Assembly: GCA_036583965.1 (NCBI GenBank)
Contig: JAZBQD010000019.1
Coordinates: 15,453,585-15,517,584, forward strand
Length of the DNA stretch: 64,000 nucleotides
Source of the DNA: Prunella strophiata
Taxonomy: Eukaryota > Chordata > Aves > Passeriformes > Prunellidae
Reading direction: 5' to 3'
Shown: positions 12,101 to 26,280 of the stretch, one piece after another
How the letters are laid out: each line of letters begins with the position of its first letter
How positions within the stretch are numbered: position 1 is the stretch's first letter
Program-made: the position numbers and the translations under genes
Notes under the pieces: model-generated
Seen by the model: only the letters and a program-made list of their open reading frames with translations
Databases searched by the model: none
Told to the model about the DNA's origin: nothing

Positions 12101-12932
12101 TAAAATTTAGAGAACTCTGTCAGGACAAAGAGAATTTTATTAACCATTCTTCCAGACATGGAAGAACTGAGAAGAGACCAGAGTGGTTCACTAGCCTGAG
12201 TAGCCATGGCTTGGTAAAAGCAGTCTGCAGGTGGAAATATTCTTTCAGAAGCATCTTTATTTTCCATGGAATTGCTCATCATCTTCAGGAATTTGATTAA
12301 CTCCTAGTTTATATGTATTTGCTATTATTAATCTGGTTTGTTTTAAGAATCAACATGTTATTCTGTAATGTCACTCTAGAGGCAAAGCTGACCAAAGACT
12401 TTCTTGAGAGAAAAGATTGTTCCAAGGTTTTGAACACACCTGGTGTTTTGTGCCATCACATCCAGACATTAGCTGAGAAAGCTGCACAGAATCATGGGTG
12501 CTCTCTGTCACTAGGTAGGATCACTTCAAATAGGGGTATTCTGCTGTGCCATAGCCTGGACCAGACCCTGTTCTCTGCACAGGGTCTCTACCAGTACAAG
12601 CACTTGGCTGACCAAACTGGAGGTGCTGGTGAATGTGTTTTGAGGGAAGAAGTGATCTATCAAGAGGCTGGCAAGGCTTTTTATAGGAACTGAACTGACC
12701 TGATGTGATCTCAAAACATCTAGGAACAAAACTATCCCTAAACACGTGTCTTGTTTATCTTTTGTTTGCTACCTTTAGGACAGGCTTGGCTGAATACCAC
12801 AAGGGTTTCTGGCATGGTAGTCTTATTGGCTTGATGCAGATGCACTAGTCCCTTTCTTCTCTTCTGGCTATTACTTTAGTTCATATTTATGCAAGCACAC
12901 TGGTCAGAAACTCCTTGGGACTAAAATAGAGC
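9198..12932. other. Unique intergenic DNA, no gene recognised
   Basis: No recognised gene or repeat family in 3.7 kb. The longest frame is 126 codons at 12313-12693 (plus). It starts with a hydrophobic stretch but resembles no family I know and lacks a supporting splice or promoter context. Confidence 0.5.
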
Positions 12933-12970
12933 TTTTTTTCCTTTTTTTTTTCTTTTTTTTTTTTTCTTTT
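12933..12970. repeat. T-rich low-complexity tract
   Basis: A 38-bp almost pure T tract broken by single C residues. This could be a poly-A tail read on the opposite strand, but no retroelement body is recognisable to its left. Confidence 0.9.
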
Positions 12971-13488
12971 AATAAGAATTAATCACTAATTATCCATTCA
13001 TTATTTCCTGGATCATTTGAGTTACCCATGTTTAATCTATTTTATGTCAGTTCAGCTGTGTCACATCATGTCATGTTTCTTGGTTGGGTGAATGAAACCT
13101 TTGAAATGGGATGTAACAAGTAAGGAATACCTTGTTCATACAGTAGAGTCATTCTCAGGTTTGTGTGACTGACTGTTCAAATGATTACATCCAGGCCAGT
13201 GCAGCCAGCCACCACAGGGTGAATGCAGCATGTCAGCTGCACACAGAATAAGTGGAGTTTGAAAATGTCATGACAGACCTGGTCCCACTGCTTTGAATGA
13301 AACATCTGCTTTTTACAAATCTTTTGTAAGAAAAAAAGTTAACTGGCCTTACAAAATGATCAGCACTATCATCTGCTTGTTTGTTTTTATTTAACAGTGA
13401 CTTTCTAAAACCTTTTAAATGCCTATTTTCACCACTGGACTGAGTCTGATTTTGTTATCTGAATGCACTTCCCAGGATAGCTGTTACC
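12971..13488. other. Unique intergenic DNA, no gene recognised
   Basis: Unique A+T-rich sequence between two homopolymer tracts. No gene seen. Confidence 0.5.
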
Positions 13489-13507
13489 AAAAAAAAAAAA
13501 AAAAAAA
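13489..13507 (+). repeat. Poly-A tract, A19
   Basis: An uninterrupted run of 19 A residues, followed by A-rich sequence to about 13570. Confidence 0.9.
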
Positions 13508-16500
13508 GTGAGCAAAATTAAAGAAAACCACAGTAAAAAACCTAAATTGAACAAAGTTAAAAACTGAAAACTGAACTGATTCAGAAGGAGTTTTTTTCTG
13601 AACTGGTTTTTGTATTTTAATGCACAAGCATGCCCATCAACTATTCATCATTATTTCAGCAATTGTAGTACACAGAAACCTTAACGTGCCAGGACTTCAT
13701 TGTCCTTTCCTTTAGTCTTCTGTCCAGGCTGAGCTTTAGCTTCTCCTCTTTGTATTTTCCTTCATCACAGATTGTTTTATTTCTATCATCATCTTGCTAA
13801 CAGCTCTTACTTAGATGTAGAGAAAAGTAGGATCTCACCCATATGTTTATCATGCTACTGGGAATTATCTGAATAGAACATGAGCACAAGCAACACTCAT
13901 TTACCATGAAAAAGCAAGCTGGAAAGTGTCAGAGAGCTGCAACGAATGAACTCCTCTTGCTAATGACTAGCTGGCCTTGTTATTAATATGGTTATAATAA
14001 TGTTAAGCTTCTCTATTAAGTCAGCAGACAGGGGCTATTGGTTACACTTCATTTCTAAGAAACAGGCCCATCTTTCAATTATGTTGTAATTCATGGTGCC
14101 TTTAAATGCCTGGAAAATGCAAGTTCAAGAACATCTCATTGAAAACGCTGCAAAGTTTAACTAAAACAAAAATTTCTGTTTAGAAAGACCCCATTTGCTG
14201 GCTTGTGATTCACTTCTTCCCTGTTCCCAGGTGAAAGGAAGAAATTGATTACCCCTGTGCAGATTTGGAACCAAAATTCATAACAAATAAAACTGAAAGT
14301 AAGTGAAGATCATCCTGAGGACATGACTGAAGTTGTGTTCTTAAAACCCTCTGCCAGAGCCCTCAAAATGCTGAGTTACCTGGTTGTGCTCAGCAGTCAC
14401 ATACTGGTGAGCAGCTGAAATTTTGGTGTGCCTGTCAGCATCAGAGGACAGGTGTTAGAGCACCTTTATCTTCCTCATGCCTCTGGTCCAAGGGTCTGTT
14501 TTCAGTCCCTACCTATTTCTGGGCCATAGTTATGGTGCAGTCCATTCTGGGGCTGTGGGCCACCCAGGGGAGCAGGGCAGCAGGATCCTCATGTCTCTCA
14601 AGTTTCTGGGTGTACAGGGAAATAGTGTTACCTCAAGGATGCTCCTGGACAGTGATGAAAGCAAAACACAGCCCATGCTGTTTGCATCCCTGTACACACA
14701 CACACTGTACATATCTGAGCTCCCAGCCTTGCCCAGCAGCACTACTGCCCCTTCCTGCTGTGCACACACTGTGGGGACTGGCTCCAGGTACTGTGTCACC
14801 ATGCCTGTTCAGGAGGGAAGCAGAGTCTTCTTCCCTCTTGGTGTTCTTGTCAGTTGCTCTCTGTCTCTTTCTCATTTTCTTTCTATTGCTCCAATGAGAT
14901 AGCTCAGCTCCTGCCAGCATGGCAGCAGTGATTTACTGCTCACATTGCAGGTAGGGACAGGGCCTGAAGTATGTCACTTATTCCCCCATCTCTTGATCTT
15001 TCAGCTCCAGTGACTTGCACTGCACTGTGGACATGAGAACACCTTTGTTTAAAGTCCAGCTCTGCAGGACTTATGGGAAGAGCCCTGGTCCCAGGCAGTG
15101 GGGGCTGTTGTTCAGCTAATAATTGTGGGGGTGTCTGTGATAACAGTGAGCATTTCTGACACTCTCAGGACAAAGCACTGGCTGCAGAGAACAGCCTGAG
15201 ACATTTCACCTCCCTGTTTAGAATGAAGCAGCCTTTTGAATTTGAGAGTGACTGATATTCATGACCTTTTCATCTCAGAAGTAAAGGACTGTCTTTAAAA
15301 TATGCTCTGCCTGCATCTTGGGATGTGCAGTGAACTGACCTGCCCTTGAAAACAGGATTCAAAGGACTTCACTTCCCAGGGTCTTGGTCCTGTGAAGGGA
15401 AGTGAGTTGGAGGTTTGATCATTCCAGGTAAGAAATTTCACGAGGGATCAGGGGTAGGCAGTTTAACTTTCCATCTTGCTCAGCTGTGCCCAATGCCAGG
15501 GCATCCTGCATCTCAGGCTGCTGATGGCAGTAGGGCTGGCTGGCTGGCTGGAGGTGACATGCCAGAGCCCATGTGCAGGTCCCACCACAGGACACAGGAC
15601 AGGACCTGCCCCAGTGCCAGCCAGGTTACAGTAATGTGTAGCTTGTTGTCCTCCCAGTGTGTCTTGTGCTGCCATTTTGTGGTGGGAATTGTCTCACCCA
15701 CTGACAGGGTTTGAGAGCTAGTGCTACCTACAGCTTGTCCCACTAATGGATTTGAAACCCCCTGAGTGGTCATGAGGGTTGGAAAACTGAAACCATGTTT
15801 TGTAGAGCCACCAAACTTTTGCATTTGCCACAGCAAGAGGAGGAACCCCTGTGTAAGGTGCAGGGAAAATGCTTCCTTAACAGGGATGAAAAATTAAAGA
15901 GATGTGCTATCTCCCTGCAGAGACTTACAAAGACAGCATGTACAAATGAGCAAGAGGCTTGAGGTGTTTTATTCACAGCTACAGGGCTCTTATTTTCCTA
16001 CATACCTGCAGTTCCTTGCAGGAAATAGCAAGGGCAGGATTGTTGCTTGCAGGCTTATGAAAATTACAGCAAGACACAATTCTCTATTAAATGATTGAAA
16101 AAATTAAAAAGTAAATAGAACCAAGGAGTCAGAGAATATGATCATAGCAATGTTATGATCATAGTGAACCTTTTAAAATTATGATACTATAGATATTATT
16201 TTTTGTGCAGTACAAAAATGTCTGCTAAGCTTTATTATTTTCATTATATCACTAGTAATGTCTAAACCAAGGCAGAGTTTGTTTCCTCTCTACATAGCAG
16301 AAGGGAAGTCCTGAGAACTGCAGAGGTGCAACTGAGAAGTAAATTAGGTTGATGATATTTTTGCAGCTTTTGGTTTCATTTAGTGTACCTCTTTGCATGA
16401 ATTCTCTTTTCAAGCTGGAGCTCTGCAGCTGTATGTAGGCACAGGGGAAAAAAACAAGAACACTTTCTCAAGTATATGCATTATCAACTAGTCCTGAGGC

Positions 16501-19500
16501 TCATCTGAAGCTGTTGTACCTACTTAGGCAGTGTTGGAAGGGCTTTCAGATCATAATGAATTCATGCACCCTACTTCATTTAAATACACGGAGACGCCTT
16601 TTTTAAGTGCATAATCCTGAGCTCTCCTGTTTTGTTTTGCACATCAAACAGGAAGGTAGCTGGGATCAGTCCCTGTTCACACTGCCATTTCGAGGGAATA
16701 AAGCCTATTTCAGTGAACTCACTGCAGGGGTGACACCTCAGGATGCGATGTTTGGTGCCGTGAGAAGTATCCAATGGATTAATTCAGGGACCCTGATGCC
16801 CAGACAGGCTGGGGAAAGGGGGAAAAGCCTGCTGCAGACTGTGCCAGAGGTACCTGAGCAGGTCCAGCAAGTCCACCTCACTGCAGGTAAAGTAGCTGTG
16901 GGTGAGAGCTGTCAGTACTGCCCTCTCCTGTGCGGGGATTGTGGATGGTGAGCCGTGCAGAGGGGGTGGCTCTGGAGCAGCAGCAGCAGCAGCGCCCCTG
17001 CTCATGGGAGACCCCTTCAGGTCAGGTACTGCCTGCGGCTGCTTTGTGACAGTGAGCGCAGTGCGCGCAGCCCGTGCGTGGGTCACAGAGTGCCTTCCCG
17101 TGGAAATTACCAGCCATAAATCACAAGTCACAACCAGGCCTGCCAAGTGTTGAGTTCTGTGAGAACCCCTAGACGGGGTCCACACCTGACAGGCCCAGGC
17201 TTTGGAGCATTTTGAACATAGTCTTTAAGCCGTGTTGCCCACAGCTTGGTGTTTGCCCTTGGCAACCTGCTTGAAGAGGTTGCCTAAAGCACATGCAGAT
17301 CTCCTTCCATACTGTGTGCCCCAGTACTCTCTTTTTGAGCTAGGTGGTATCCAAGCCTTCCCAATGTCATTCAACAGACTTTTTCTCATCACAAAAAGGA
17401 AGGATGGGAAGTGCTATTTGTCTCTACATTAAATGAAAAAAATTGAGTAAAAATTCAAGTAAAAGTTAAATTTCAAAGTACAAAAAGTAAAACTGAACCT
17501 CAGACCTAGATAGATTAAAGTCATCGTGCTTGTCAGGGGACAGATCCAGATGAAATCTCATCCATGCAGATGAGTCTGACACCTGTGATCTGAAGGGAGA
17601 ACAAGGCTGGAAGATCTCCTGTGACAGTGACACTAGGAGCTGGCAAAGCAGCAGCAAGTCTGGCTTGCACAGGAGTCTGCATGGTGGCAAGCTTGCCCCA
17701 GCAGGCTAGTTAAAGTCACCTTGGGTACCCTACACAACAGGGCTGGCTCACCAGGAAATACTCTTTTGAAACAGTACTGACTTCAGCTTGCCCCTCAATC
17801 CACACTGTGGTTGCCCTCCTTCTAAAGGAGAAAATCCTTTCACAACCCCCTTGCTCCCCTCCCTGACACTGCCCCTTGCTGGTAATTAAATAAGGGACTA
17901 ATGGAACATGTCATGATGGTAAGTGCTTAAAAGATTTATCTTTCTGTCTTCATTTGAGACATTTTAGTATCAGCTAGCAGTTTCCAGCCATCATGATGAT
18001 TTATTTAAATGATTTATGTGGAAAAACAAGACATTCCACAATACCTCTAAGACGCATCCTGGAGCGTGGCTGTTGCTGGCTAACATGGCCTCAGGGAGCA
18101 GAAGGTACTCATTTACACCTTGTACATCTTATCTCTGCAGGGAGCTGATTACCCCTGACAACAACACCCCTTGCCAGGGATTTTAAGCATTTCTGCTTGA
18201 ACAAATATGAAGCTACATGGAATTTAAAAAGCACAGTGCACAGGAACAACATGGGAAAGAATTCTTTCAACAGTGCTCAATGCTAAAAAATGAAATAAAA
18301 AGAAACAAACAAAAAAAACCCCAAACAAACAAACTTCAGGAATAGATTTCCCCAAAGTAAAACCAAAATGTACTTAAGGACTTCAGAACAAAAAAGGGGG
18401 AGATGGGGACTGATTAATCTGTGGCAATAGTCAGACAGTAGATTCTACCCTGTTAAAGCTTTCAGGGGCATTGACTGAGAGCTGCTGCAGAAAATACATT
18501 TTTGACCATAAAACAGTAGCAAGCCATTCTGCAAAAACATGCAAGCAATTTATGGGCTCACCATTGCCTCTAGAACTGCCTGGTTTATCCATTTGCAAAG
18601 AAATATTGCCAGTTAAAAAGACTGCAGTGTACTAAAAGTTGACATATCCTATTTCTGAAGCTCTTCAGTGAGCAGTGCCATCCATTCTTCTCTGGACTCA
18701 GTGATGTCCCTGCAAGTTACTTTAATTTGCAGCCTTGGAGTCTGATCCCAGTTACCTCCAGCTTTACTACAAATGCCTTCCCACTACCAAGGATGTGATA
18801 TATGCAGACATATGACTTCCTTGTCTGCATGCATGGAGCTAAGGGGATTTTGAGACTCATTCTCTGGGCCAGCTGGAGTCAAAACAGTGTTCAGTAATTT
18901 CTGCTGTGCAGACACTGGGAGCAGGAACAGAATGCAATGGGCTGGCTCTCCTGGAGCTGGGCAGGGAGGTAGGCTGTGTGGAACAAGGGGCAGAGGCCAG
19001 GGTCAGGGTGCTCAGCTCACACCAGGGCCCGAGGGAGCTCTCCCATGCACCCACAGATACATGTGTTCAAGCTTGCTTCCAGTAAGGTGACACTTCAAAC
19101 ACCACATCACAGGGCTCTGGGTGGACCTTACCCAGCTGCCCTCTATGTATATATGTTTTCCAAAAGTTAGTGAATAAATTAAGACCTTCAGCAGGTGACT
19201 GTGACTTTATTAAGGCCTTGAGCCTGTGCTGCTACAAGAGCAAAAAGACAGGCAAGAGACCTGCATGAGGCAGTGTGCACCCACTGACCCTTTGCCAGAG
19301 CACTGGTTGCCTGGCCACTGGCACACAACTCATTGATCCAGGGGGCAGAAGGGAGCATTCCACCTTGCTGTCTGTTTGCAGTCAGAGAGAGCTATCAGGG
19401 CTGAGGGGAACTATCAGGGAATAATAAGTAGGAGTATTCCTATTTTTTTTTTTCCTCCCAGGAGGCCTGTTAAGCATTACAGAGGGCACAGCCTGTCAAG

Positions 19501-20170
19501 TCAATCAGCAGATGTAAAGCCTTGCCACAAACTCTGCCCAAGCAGGGGGTCTCCACACCAGAGAGCACAAGCCTGATGGGAGCATGTCCTTGTTCTCCTG
19601 CTCTCTGCTGGTGTAATGGAACTACCAAAGCTTTACTGCTACACCCTGAGCCAGCCCAGCTGGTGCTGCCTAGGTGGTAACATGCCCTGCAACTTGGGTA
19701 AATGTTTGCCCTGTGTCTCTCCCTATGTTCCCCCCACCCCCAATCCTATTTCTCCATCTCTGAGAAATTTCAACAAAACCAACAGCAGTAACCTTGCCAG
19801 GTAATACCTGTTTCCCAAGGCCACTACCACTGTGAACAAAGTTAAACAGCCTTCCATCCAGCTGGGGACCTTGTCTCTGAAACACTCAAAGTTCAGGCAT
19901 TTGCTCTCGCTACACTTTGTAAGGTGCAGGCTTTCTCAAAAGCAATAGGTTTTTAATAGACTCCTTAGCTTTGATGAAGTGGTGTTTTTTGATAAATAAT
20001 AAAATACCCAACTCAGAAATAGCTATTAATTATTCACTGAAATAGCAACTACAACCTTGGTATTGCCAATGCTCCATTGCAGTCTACAACCTCCTTGTCA
20101 GGGGAAGAGAAGGGGCAGACACAGATCTCTTCTCTGTGGTGACAGTGAAGGATCCAAGGGAGTGGCCTGA
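13508..20170. other. Long unique intergenic stretch, no gene recognised
   Basis: In 6.7 kb I found no recognisable coding exon on either strand. Several 100-140 codon frames occur (for example 14477-14902 plus, 15513-15836 minus, 16784-17185 minus). They overlap one another on opposite strands and have no family resemblance. A slightly CpG-richer patch with an AGC run lies at about 16930-17110 and is listed separately. Confidence 0.5.
16976..16993. repeat. (AGC)6 trinucleotide run in a small CpG-richer patch
   Basis: Six perfect AGC triplets sit within a local CpG-enriched segment (about 16930-17110). In one reading they encode a short poly-alanine, but no gene model is convincing around them. 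Confidence 0.85.
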
Positions 20171-20419
20171 AGTTGTGTCAGGGGAGATTTAGGCTGAATA
20201 TTAGAAAAAGACTCTTCACCCTGAGGGGGACTGGACACTGGAACAGGCTCCCCAGGGCAGTGGTCACAACACCAAGACTGACAAGAGTTCAAGAAGACTT
20301 TGGAGAATGCTGTCAGGCACATGGTGTGATTCTTGGGGATTTTTCTGTACAGGAACAGGAGCTAGACTGTATGAGCCTTGTGGGTCCCTTCCAACTCAAC
20401 ATATTCTTTGATTCTGTGA
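20171..20419 (+). mobile_element. CR1 LINE 3' end fragment
   Basis: About 250 bp closely follows the 3' terminal part of avian CR1. Diagnostic blocks are AGGGGAGATTTAGGCTGAAT near 20180, the CTGGAACAGGCTCCCCAGGG block near 20237, AGGCACATGGTGTGATTCTT near 20315, and GTGGGTCCCTTCCAACTCAA near 20380. It ends in ATTCTTTGATTCTGTGA, the short terminal octamer-like repeat typical of CR1 3' ends, which fixes the strand as plus. The 5' end is truncated, as is usual for CR1. It is non-autonomous and dead. Confidence 0.93.
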
Positions 20420-23400
20420 AGAACTGGTCTCTCTGTAACCAGACACCCCCCCAGGTGACCAGATCATGATCCTGTTGATTTAGTGGTTTTTTCCCATTTA
20501 GTTCAACAAGAGCAGGAATAGCCACTTTGTTCATTTAAGTTACACTTGCAGACAGATCTACTGACTCCACAGAAGTTATATCAGTCTCTGATGTCAGAGC
20601 ATTTGATTTTGTGCATGCTGGCATAACTGAGCAATAATCCGAGTAAGTAGGTGAAGTCCAACTTATGTCCATTATTTGGAATGATAAATACCTGCATTAT
20701 TTGTCATCAGAACACTGATTGCTGGTTTATAGGCTCAAATGGGCAAATCACTAGCAATCAAATATCATTATGCCTCTAGCTGAAAGTTAGATAGCTGATA
20801 GGCAGTTTGGAATATTAACCATTGCAAATAAAAAGTAAAGAATACTCTGAGGAGATATCTTAAGGACAACTCTGGACAGACACCAAAATAAAGCCAAGAA
20901 ATAGGTGTCAAATAGGTACTAAGCAGGAAAAGCAGTAGACCTGCTTTTACTATTAGCAGAGTGTTTTGATTCAGATGCAGTAATAAAATGACATTAAGAG
21001 GATAGATAAAAACCTAAAGTTCTGGAAAAGGGTATCTTAGGTAACAGAAAGGCTTTTTGATTCCCATAAGAGTCATATTTGCCTGTAAAATCTTATCATC
21101 TTAACATTGTTGGTGTTTGTTTTGTTTTTGTTTTTTTTTTTTTTTAATAAACACGAATGCTTTGTTTTACATTTTTAAACAGAGCTAATCTTTTATCTGT
21201 AAAGACTAATAGCTGGTGGAAAACTGAGTGATCTCTAGGAATAAGGGCTGTAGGGAATATCCAGAAGGTAAACCAAAACTACAATTTAGAGAGCTCAAAG
21301 TGCATAGTATTATTCTTCTGTTTGCTTACATGGCCGTAACTGGCTTTATCTTCTTTTAACACACTACAGCCTAGGAGATACAGCACTTTCCTCTTCCCAT
21401 GCTAGCTCCTGAGCACAGACAGCACTGGAGATGATGACCCCTAAAAACTACTGACATGGCCTAAATACTGTGGAATATTGTATTTTCTTTGTCCAAACCA
21501 GGCAGAAAGTTAGGATTGAAGCAAGCTGCCATGTCTGGCTGAAATGAGGTGGTCCTGCTCATGGAGTCTGGACTGACACAACCACTGAAGTGAAGCCCAA
21601 GTAGAAAGGATGTGATAAATTCATACCCACAAAATCGTTATCAAATAACAGCAGCACTGCTGTGTTCTCCAGTTTGGAAGGAAACCATATAACCACAGAT
21701 TTGATTGAGCTTCTGCTGGGAAGTCAGTGTAATCATCACCTTCAAAACAGGTCTGTTGTCTGTCATATAGAGACAAATTGCTTATGACACTTTGCACTGT
21801 CCAATTATTCTTACTATAACAAGATTGAAAAGAAGTTTCTCAGGGTGCTTTTTTTCCCTTTCCTTCCCTTTGCAGCACTGGTGAGGGTGCTTGGCTTTAG
21901 CAAATGTTTCTGACTCTCTGCATTGAGGAAGTTATCCTTTCCAAGCAACTGGGCCTGAGGCTTTTTCCATCACATGTTGTTGCACAGGGACCTTTGGGAG
22001 CTGGCCACAAGCAGTCAACATGAAAAAAGGTGGCAGAAATCTGCAAGATGTCATTGGCTTCAGCTCTTCTATCAGCACATATTACACAAAGCAGAATTTG
22101 CCCTTGATATTCTTTTGTTGTTCTTACATCAAAGGGCTAAATTATGCCCACTAATATGTGTAAGAGGCTTTTCAGTTATCTTTCTGATGCAAATTATATC
22201 ATTTTGCATTATCCACTGATTATCTGCAGTTTGAAGAGTACCACAGATGTTGAGAAAAGCCTATACGTCAGTGCTGTCCTCCTCTGAGAACAGCATTCAA
22301 GTAAGCAAAATTGAAACAGTCCTGTGGGAATTCTGGTTTAGCTGTAGCTCAAGAGGAAAACCAGTCTGGGCTTCAGAAAGTTTGTCAGATGTTTGATGAA
22401 ACCGTGATTAAAGGACTGGGTGTGCCCAGCTCAGCACCTGAATTTATACCAGGTCATCTCCAGCAGATACATCCTCTCCCCTTGTTAGATGCCTATATTG
22501 AGCACAGTGCACTGTTACATTTAGCAGGTGCTTCAAGTCCATTAGATGACAGCCCAGTGTGAGATCTACCCTCAGCTCTCATTGCACAACATGGAATAAA
22601 TTGTATTTGATTGTGGCAACATGCTGACAATGCCAAGGTTAATGAACTAACAAAGAATACTTAATGAAGTCAAATTATGAGTGGTTGTTTTACTAGATGG
22701 CATTTAGGATTTAGAATAATCATTACAAAGTAAAACCTCTACCCACCTCTGACTGGGCTCTTGCAGACATGCATAACATTTTAAAAAGCAGTTGAGTTGA
22801 GAAAAAGCAAGTGCCCAAAAGGTTTGCAAAGCAACATCAGCCAAATGTGATCTTACTTACTGTTTTAAAGGAGCAGGGACAGGAAAGTATAGGGGCAAAG
22901 AAGGAACTGTATCATGACTCTGCCTGGTGTTATTATAATGGAAGTAGACCACCTCTCTGTTTGTGCCTGTGTTAATTCTCAGTAACCTGGCTCATTTGCA
23001 AGTTCAGGCTTTTGGTAGTCTGTAACATAGCCTGGGACTGTAGTCTACAGTTATTAATTTAATGGTGGTTTCTGGACCATATCTTATTACCCAGTCAGAT
23101 GTATTAAATTATGACAGAAGACTTCTCCAGAAGTCCACTGAGGTCACTCACAGAGCACTGCCAGATGGTCAGGCATCCAAGACAGGAAAGAGTAAGAGGA
23201 GCCTTTTCACCCAATCCCATCTGTCCCTTTGAAAGTGTGAAGTTCTGCAAAACTCACCCATTCCTTAGCTTGTGAAAGTTAGGAAGATGTGGCTTTGTAG
23301 AACTCTCCTTCCTCCTATACTGAACACCTTACAAGGTTGCAGTGGGGCCATAGGCAGGCCTTGATCACACATCAAAGGGCACAATATAAAAGGCACCTGC

Positions 23401-26145
23401 CAGAGTTGGAAGAATCAATGTCAGCTCTTTTTCTTTGCCAAAAAGACTATTGATTCTCTATACTTACTCCTGTAACTTGGCTGACAGGTTCATAGGACAG
23501 CAAGAATCTCAGCTAACAACACTGCTGCTTCAGCCAGTTGTTCTTAATAACCCTGCCAAAGAAAGAAGATTTATAGACAGGAGCTGAACAAGGCAAGAAA
23601 GTACTTTTTTTTTTTTTTAATGTAAGAACATATTTCAGGACAGTTTGCTTGGGTACCAATTGTCTCATTCTTTTCCACAAAGCTGCAAGAGCACAGTCTC
23701 TCTGAAGTGTTTGATGGGTAAGATGATATATGAAGTAGGGTAAGAAGATATACATAAAGGTTGGTCTGTGTGTTCCCTCATATAGCAGCAGCTGTACAAT
23801 AGCAAAGGTTCTTAAATCATCTTCTTTTAGACTCACAACTAACCCATTTCCCCTTGAAGTTAATTAGAAAACTCTTTCTGATCTATGTGCAGGTTATATG
23901 CTTAACACAGTCAAGGTTTGTCCCTCCATACATCCTCTTTACCTAAGGCCATCCTCTTGTTTGGCTCTTATTGACATGAGCACACATTCTTCTTCAAAAT
24001 TAATAACCAGCTCTTTCCACATGACCTCTCTGCTTTGTCAGACATCTATATCCTGACCTGCTGCTTCAGAGACACTACCAAGTCTGGCACAATGCACTGG
24101 CAAATAAAGGCAATACAACAAAAATAGGAATGAAGGTGATTGGTTGCATGTTACTGCTGTGATAAAATGTATGTCACAAGAAGGAATGTGCCATGCTGAC
24201 TGTAGGATAGCTCTGATATACTATACTTTCAAACCATACCTTAAATGCACTGTGGTTTTTAGGATGTCTGTATTTTTTCCCTCTCACCTAAAGCAGTCCC
24301 TTCTCTACCATTATCTTTATGTGCCCTCTGTCCTCCAGAGAATATCTGGTGGAAATGCCAACCAGCCCAAAGCACCACACAGGCTGGCACCTTGGGCTTT
24401 ACAATGCTTTTATGGGAGCTATAAAGAGGACACCTGGCAAAAATAGACTGATAAATGAGATAGTCTGCACATGCTTGTTATGTGACTGTGACAATGTCAG
24501 ATGATGGAAATAGATATTTGTCAAGCTTTACTCATCAAAAAGCAGCAGAGAGAAGGCTAAGCGTCTTTCATTTTTTTCTTTTATTTTTGTAAATCGTGCT
24601 ACAGTAAACCATATGAGTAAAAGTCTTGTTTATATTGAAATTTCAGTCTTATCTATTTGTTGAACAGCATCAAGCAGGTAATGTTTGGAGGACTTCTGAG
24701 GACTTAGAACTTCTCATTTTGGTCTTCCAGCATATATTCCATACTGGAACAAAAAGCCAGCACCCTTGGCAAGAAAAATATCACAGTCTTGTAAAAACAT
24801 TATGCTTCTTGAATTCTGGCAAAGCACTGACTAGGAGTGAGCTTTGAACTCTGAGATGACAAGGTGTGCCTGGTTAGCTTTAGTGTCAGGGGGAGGGAGT
24901 CCCCTGGAGACATGTAATGCAGAGAGAGAATTTAATCACTAAGGTGTTTTTAGGCTGAAACACCTAAATGGTGGATTAGACTGAAATACAGTCATAGGAT
25001 ATGCTGACAGGTGTTCTCCAAGTAGGAACCAATTAAAGAAGAAAGGGCATTTCTTTCTGTAAGTACAAATCTAATTATTCGTTATTCTCCTGAATATACA
25101 ATATTGAAATTATTCCACTTTAATAGATAGGAATGAATTCTAAATTGTGCCTGAGTCTCTCCCAGTACTAAGCAATTATTTCTCCCTTTTTCTCACCCAA
25201 AAGCCTTAGGCTAGTTTACAAAAAATAATAATATTCTAAAAGATTTGGCTGTCACTTTGCTGAACAGTGGTTTCTGGCTAATAGGACAGAGTTCACAGTC
25301 AACCTTAATAGGCCTGTGGTAGAAACTATTAAATACCCCAGTTAGGACTGAGATGGAACAGTCCCCAAGGGACCTTTGTGCTCTGATCTCACTGCCACTG
25401 GAAGAATAAATAAGTGCATAGCCTGTCACCCTGGCTAATAACTCCCAGAGACAGAGGTTACCATTACGCAATGGGACTTAGCCTGTGTTTCAATGATGTC
25501 TTGCTACTAAATTTGCCTTCCTGAAAGGCTTTTAATGACTACAAGAGAAAAAGAGATGTCAGACTCGAAGCTTACGACCCAGCAGTCTGGGTCTTATGAC
25601 AGCCAGCACTAATCCAGCATAGAAGAATATTTTTTAAAATAATGTACCAATAGCTTTTCTTTGGAGCACAAATATAAATTATAATTGTCATGTCTACACG
25701 GAGTACAATATTTTTAATGACCAGGCAATATTCTGGACTATACAGGAGACTTCAGGGGATCACCAGGTCCCCAGTAACCATAACTAGGAGGAACCAGAGG
25801 AAGGACAAAGATACAGCATGCAGTGTTCTATGTCATGATCTAAGGCTCCAAAAAACTCACTCAATGAGACTTTTAGAAGGGCCTTACAGTTGTTAATGTA
25901 CTCTGAGTTAGATGTATGGGAGAAATACTGATAAAATATTCTCAAGAGTTCAAAACAGAAAAAAAAACCCCAAAACTTTACTGGCAACCTCAGAAAGTCA
26001 GAGAAGTATGGCAGAAGGTTTAGAGCAGCATTCAATAAACATAAAACACTTCTCAAAGCATTACCTTCACAGAGCTCTAAGCCAGTTTGATTTTAAATTG
26101 CTCAAAAACTCCAAGAAGATGGAAGTAGAAAAAGAAGAAGGACAG
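20420..26145. other. Long unique intergenic stretch, no gene recognised
   Basis: No recognised gene in 5.7 kb. Only short low-complexity tracts stand out: a T15 run at 21131-21145 and a T-run near 23606-23617. Open frames reach about 107 codons and show no recognisable domains. Confidence 0.5.
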
Positions 26146-26246
26146 AAAAAAAAAAAAAAAAAAAAAAACAAATACAGCTACAAACTCCTACCAAATCTGA
26201 GGTTCTGACCCCTGCTTGGAAAAAAAAAAAAAAAAAAAAAAAAAAA
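26146..26246 (+). repeat. Paired poly-A tracts (A23 and A27)
   Basis: Two long uninterrupted A runs, 26146-26168 and 26220-26246, are separated by about 51 bp of mixed sequence. Such pairs can mark successive retroinsertions or slippage expansions. No retroposon body is recognised between or before them. Confidence 0.9.
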
Positions 26247-26280
26247 GGGAAATAATTGAAGTTACAACACTTCTCTAACA

